Origin: Candidatus Scybalocola fimicaballi
GTDB taxonomy: Bacteria; Bacteroidota; Bacteroidia; Bacteroidales; Paludibacteraceae
Direction of reading: 5' to 3'
NCBI GenBank assembly: GCA_002317115.1
Contig: DCIP01000175.1
Coordinates: forward strand, 1-6,318
Length of the DNA stretch: 6,318 nt
Position numbers and translations under genes: made by a program. Positions 6,249 through 6,318 of the stretch are shown piece after piece (the stretch's first letter is position 1; every line of letters starts with the position of its first letter). The notes beneath the pieces are model-generated. The model did not search any database. It saw nothing but the letters and a program-made list of their open reading frames with translations, and was not told the origin of the DNA.

Positions 6249-6318
6249 CTGCTTTTTTCTCTTTTTATGAAGGCTTTTCTTGATTTTCTTAGTTTTACAT
6301 TATCCAGCTCAAAATCGT

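Noticed and set aside
1..6318. Mobile element, CRISPR array, tRNA/rRNA or a new defence system
   Set aside because: No transposase or integrase motifs, no regularly spaced repeats, no tRNA cloverleaf pattern and no defence-type enzyme domains were seen. The genes are housekeeping or polysaccharide-degrading, apart from the unknown exported pair.

Overview
The window looks like chromosomal DNA from a member of the Bacteroidota, most likely Bacteroidales (Prevotella-like). Three things point this way: a secreted glycoside hydrolase ending in a type IX secretion (Por) sorting domain; promoter-like sequences of the Bacteroidota TAnnTTTG (-7) type in front of the genes, without clear Shine-Dalgarno sequences; and a class A penicillin-binding protein of the form usual in this phylum. 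The genus is inference.

Layout. The plus-strand half (1-3169) holds the last 22 codons of a gene cut by the window edge, a strong terminator, a gene for a 368-residue secreted protein of unknown function (174-1280), a U-tract-less hairpin, and a secreted beta-mannanase (1404-3089) with its own promoter and terminator. The truncated gene and the 368-residue gene end in clearly related sequences, so they appear to be tandem paralogues. The minus-strand half (3170-6205) holds a small guanine deaminase (guaD, 3652-3170) and, upstream of it, penicillin-binding protein 1A (6201-3772). The two are separated by a terminator and a promoter that overlap. The two halves converge at 3089/3170, where a strong hairpin terminator serves the mannanase gene.

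How the genes work together. There is no sign of a single pathway. The mannanase supplies extracellular mannan cleavage and stands without SusC/SusD-type neighbours in view. GuaD works in cytoplasmic purine salvage, and PBP1A in cell-wall synthesis. Each complete gene has its own promoter candidate, and three of the transcript ends have recognisable hairpins, so they are probably single-gene transcription units. The least understood part is the pair of exported paralogues at the left edge. I see no mobile element, CRISPR array, RNA gene or novel defence system. No gene-free stretch reaches 300 bases.
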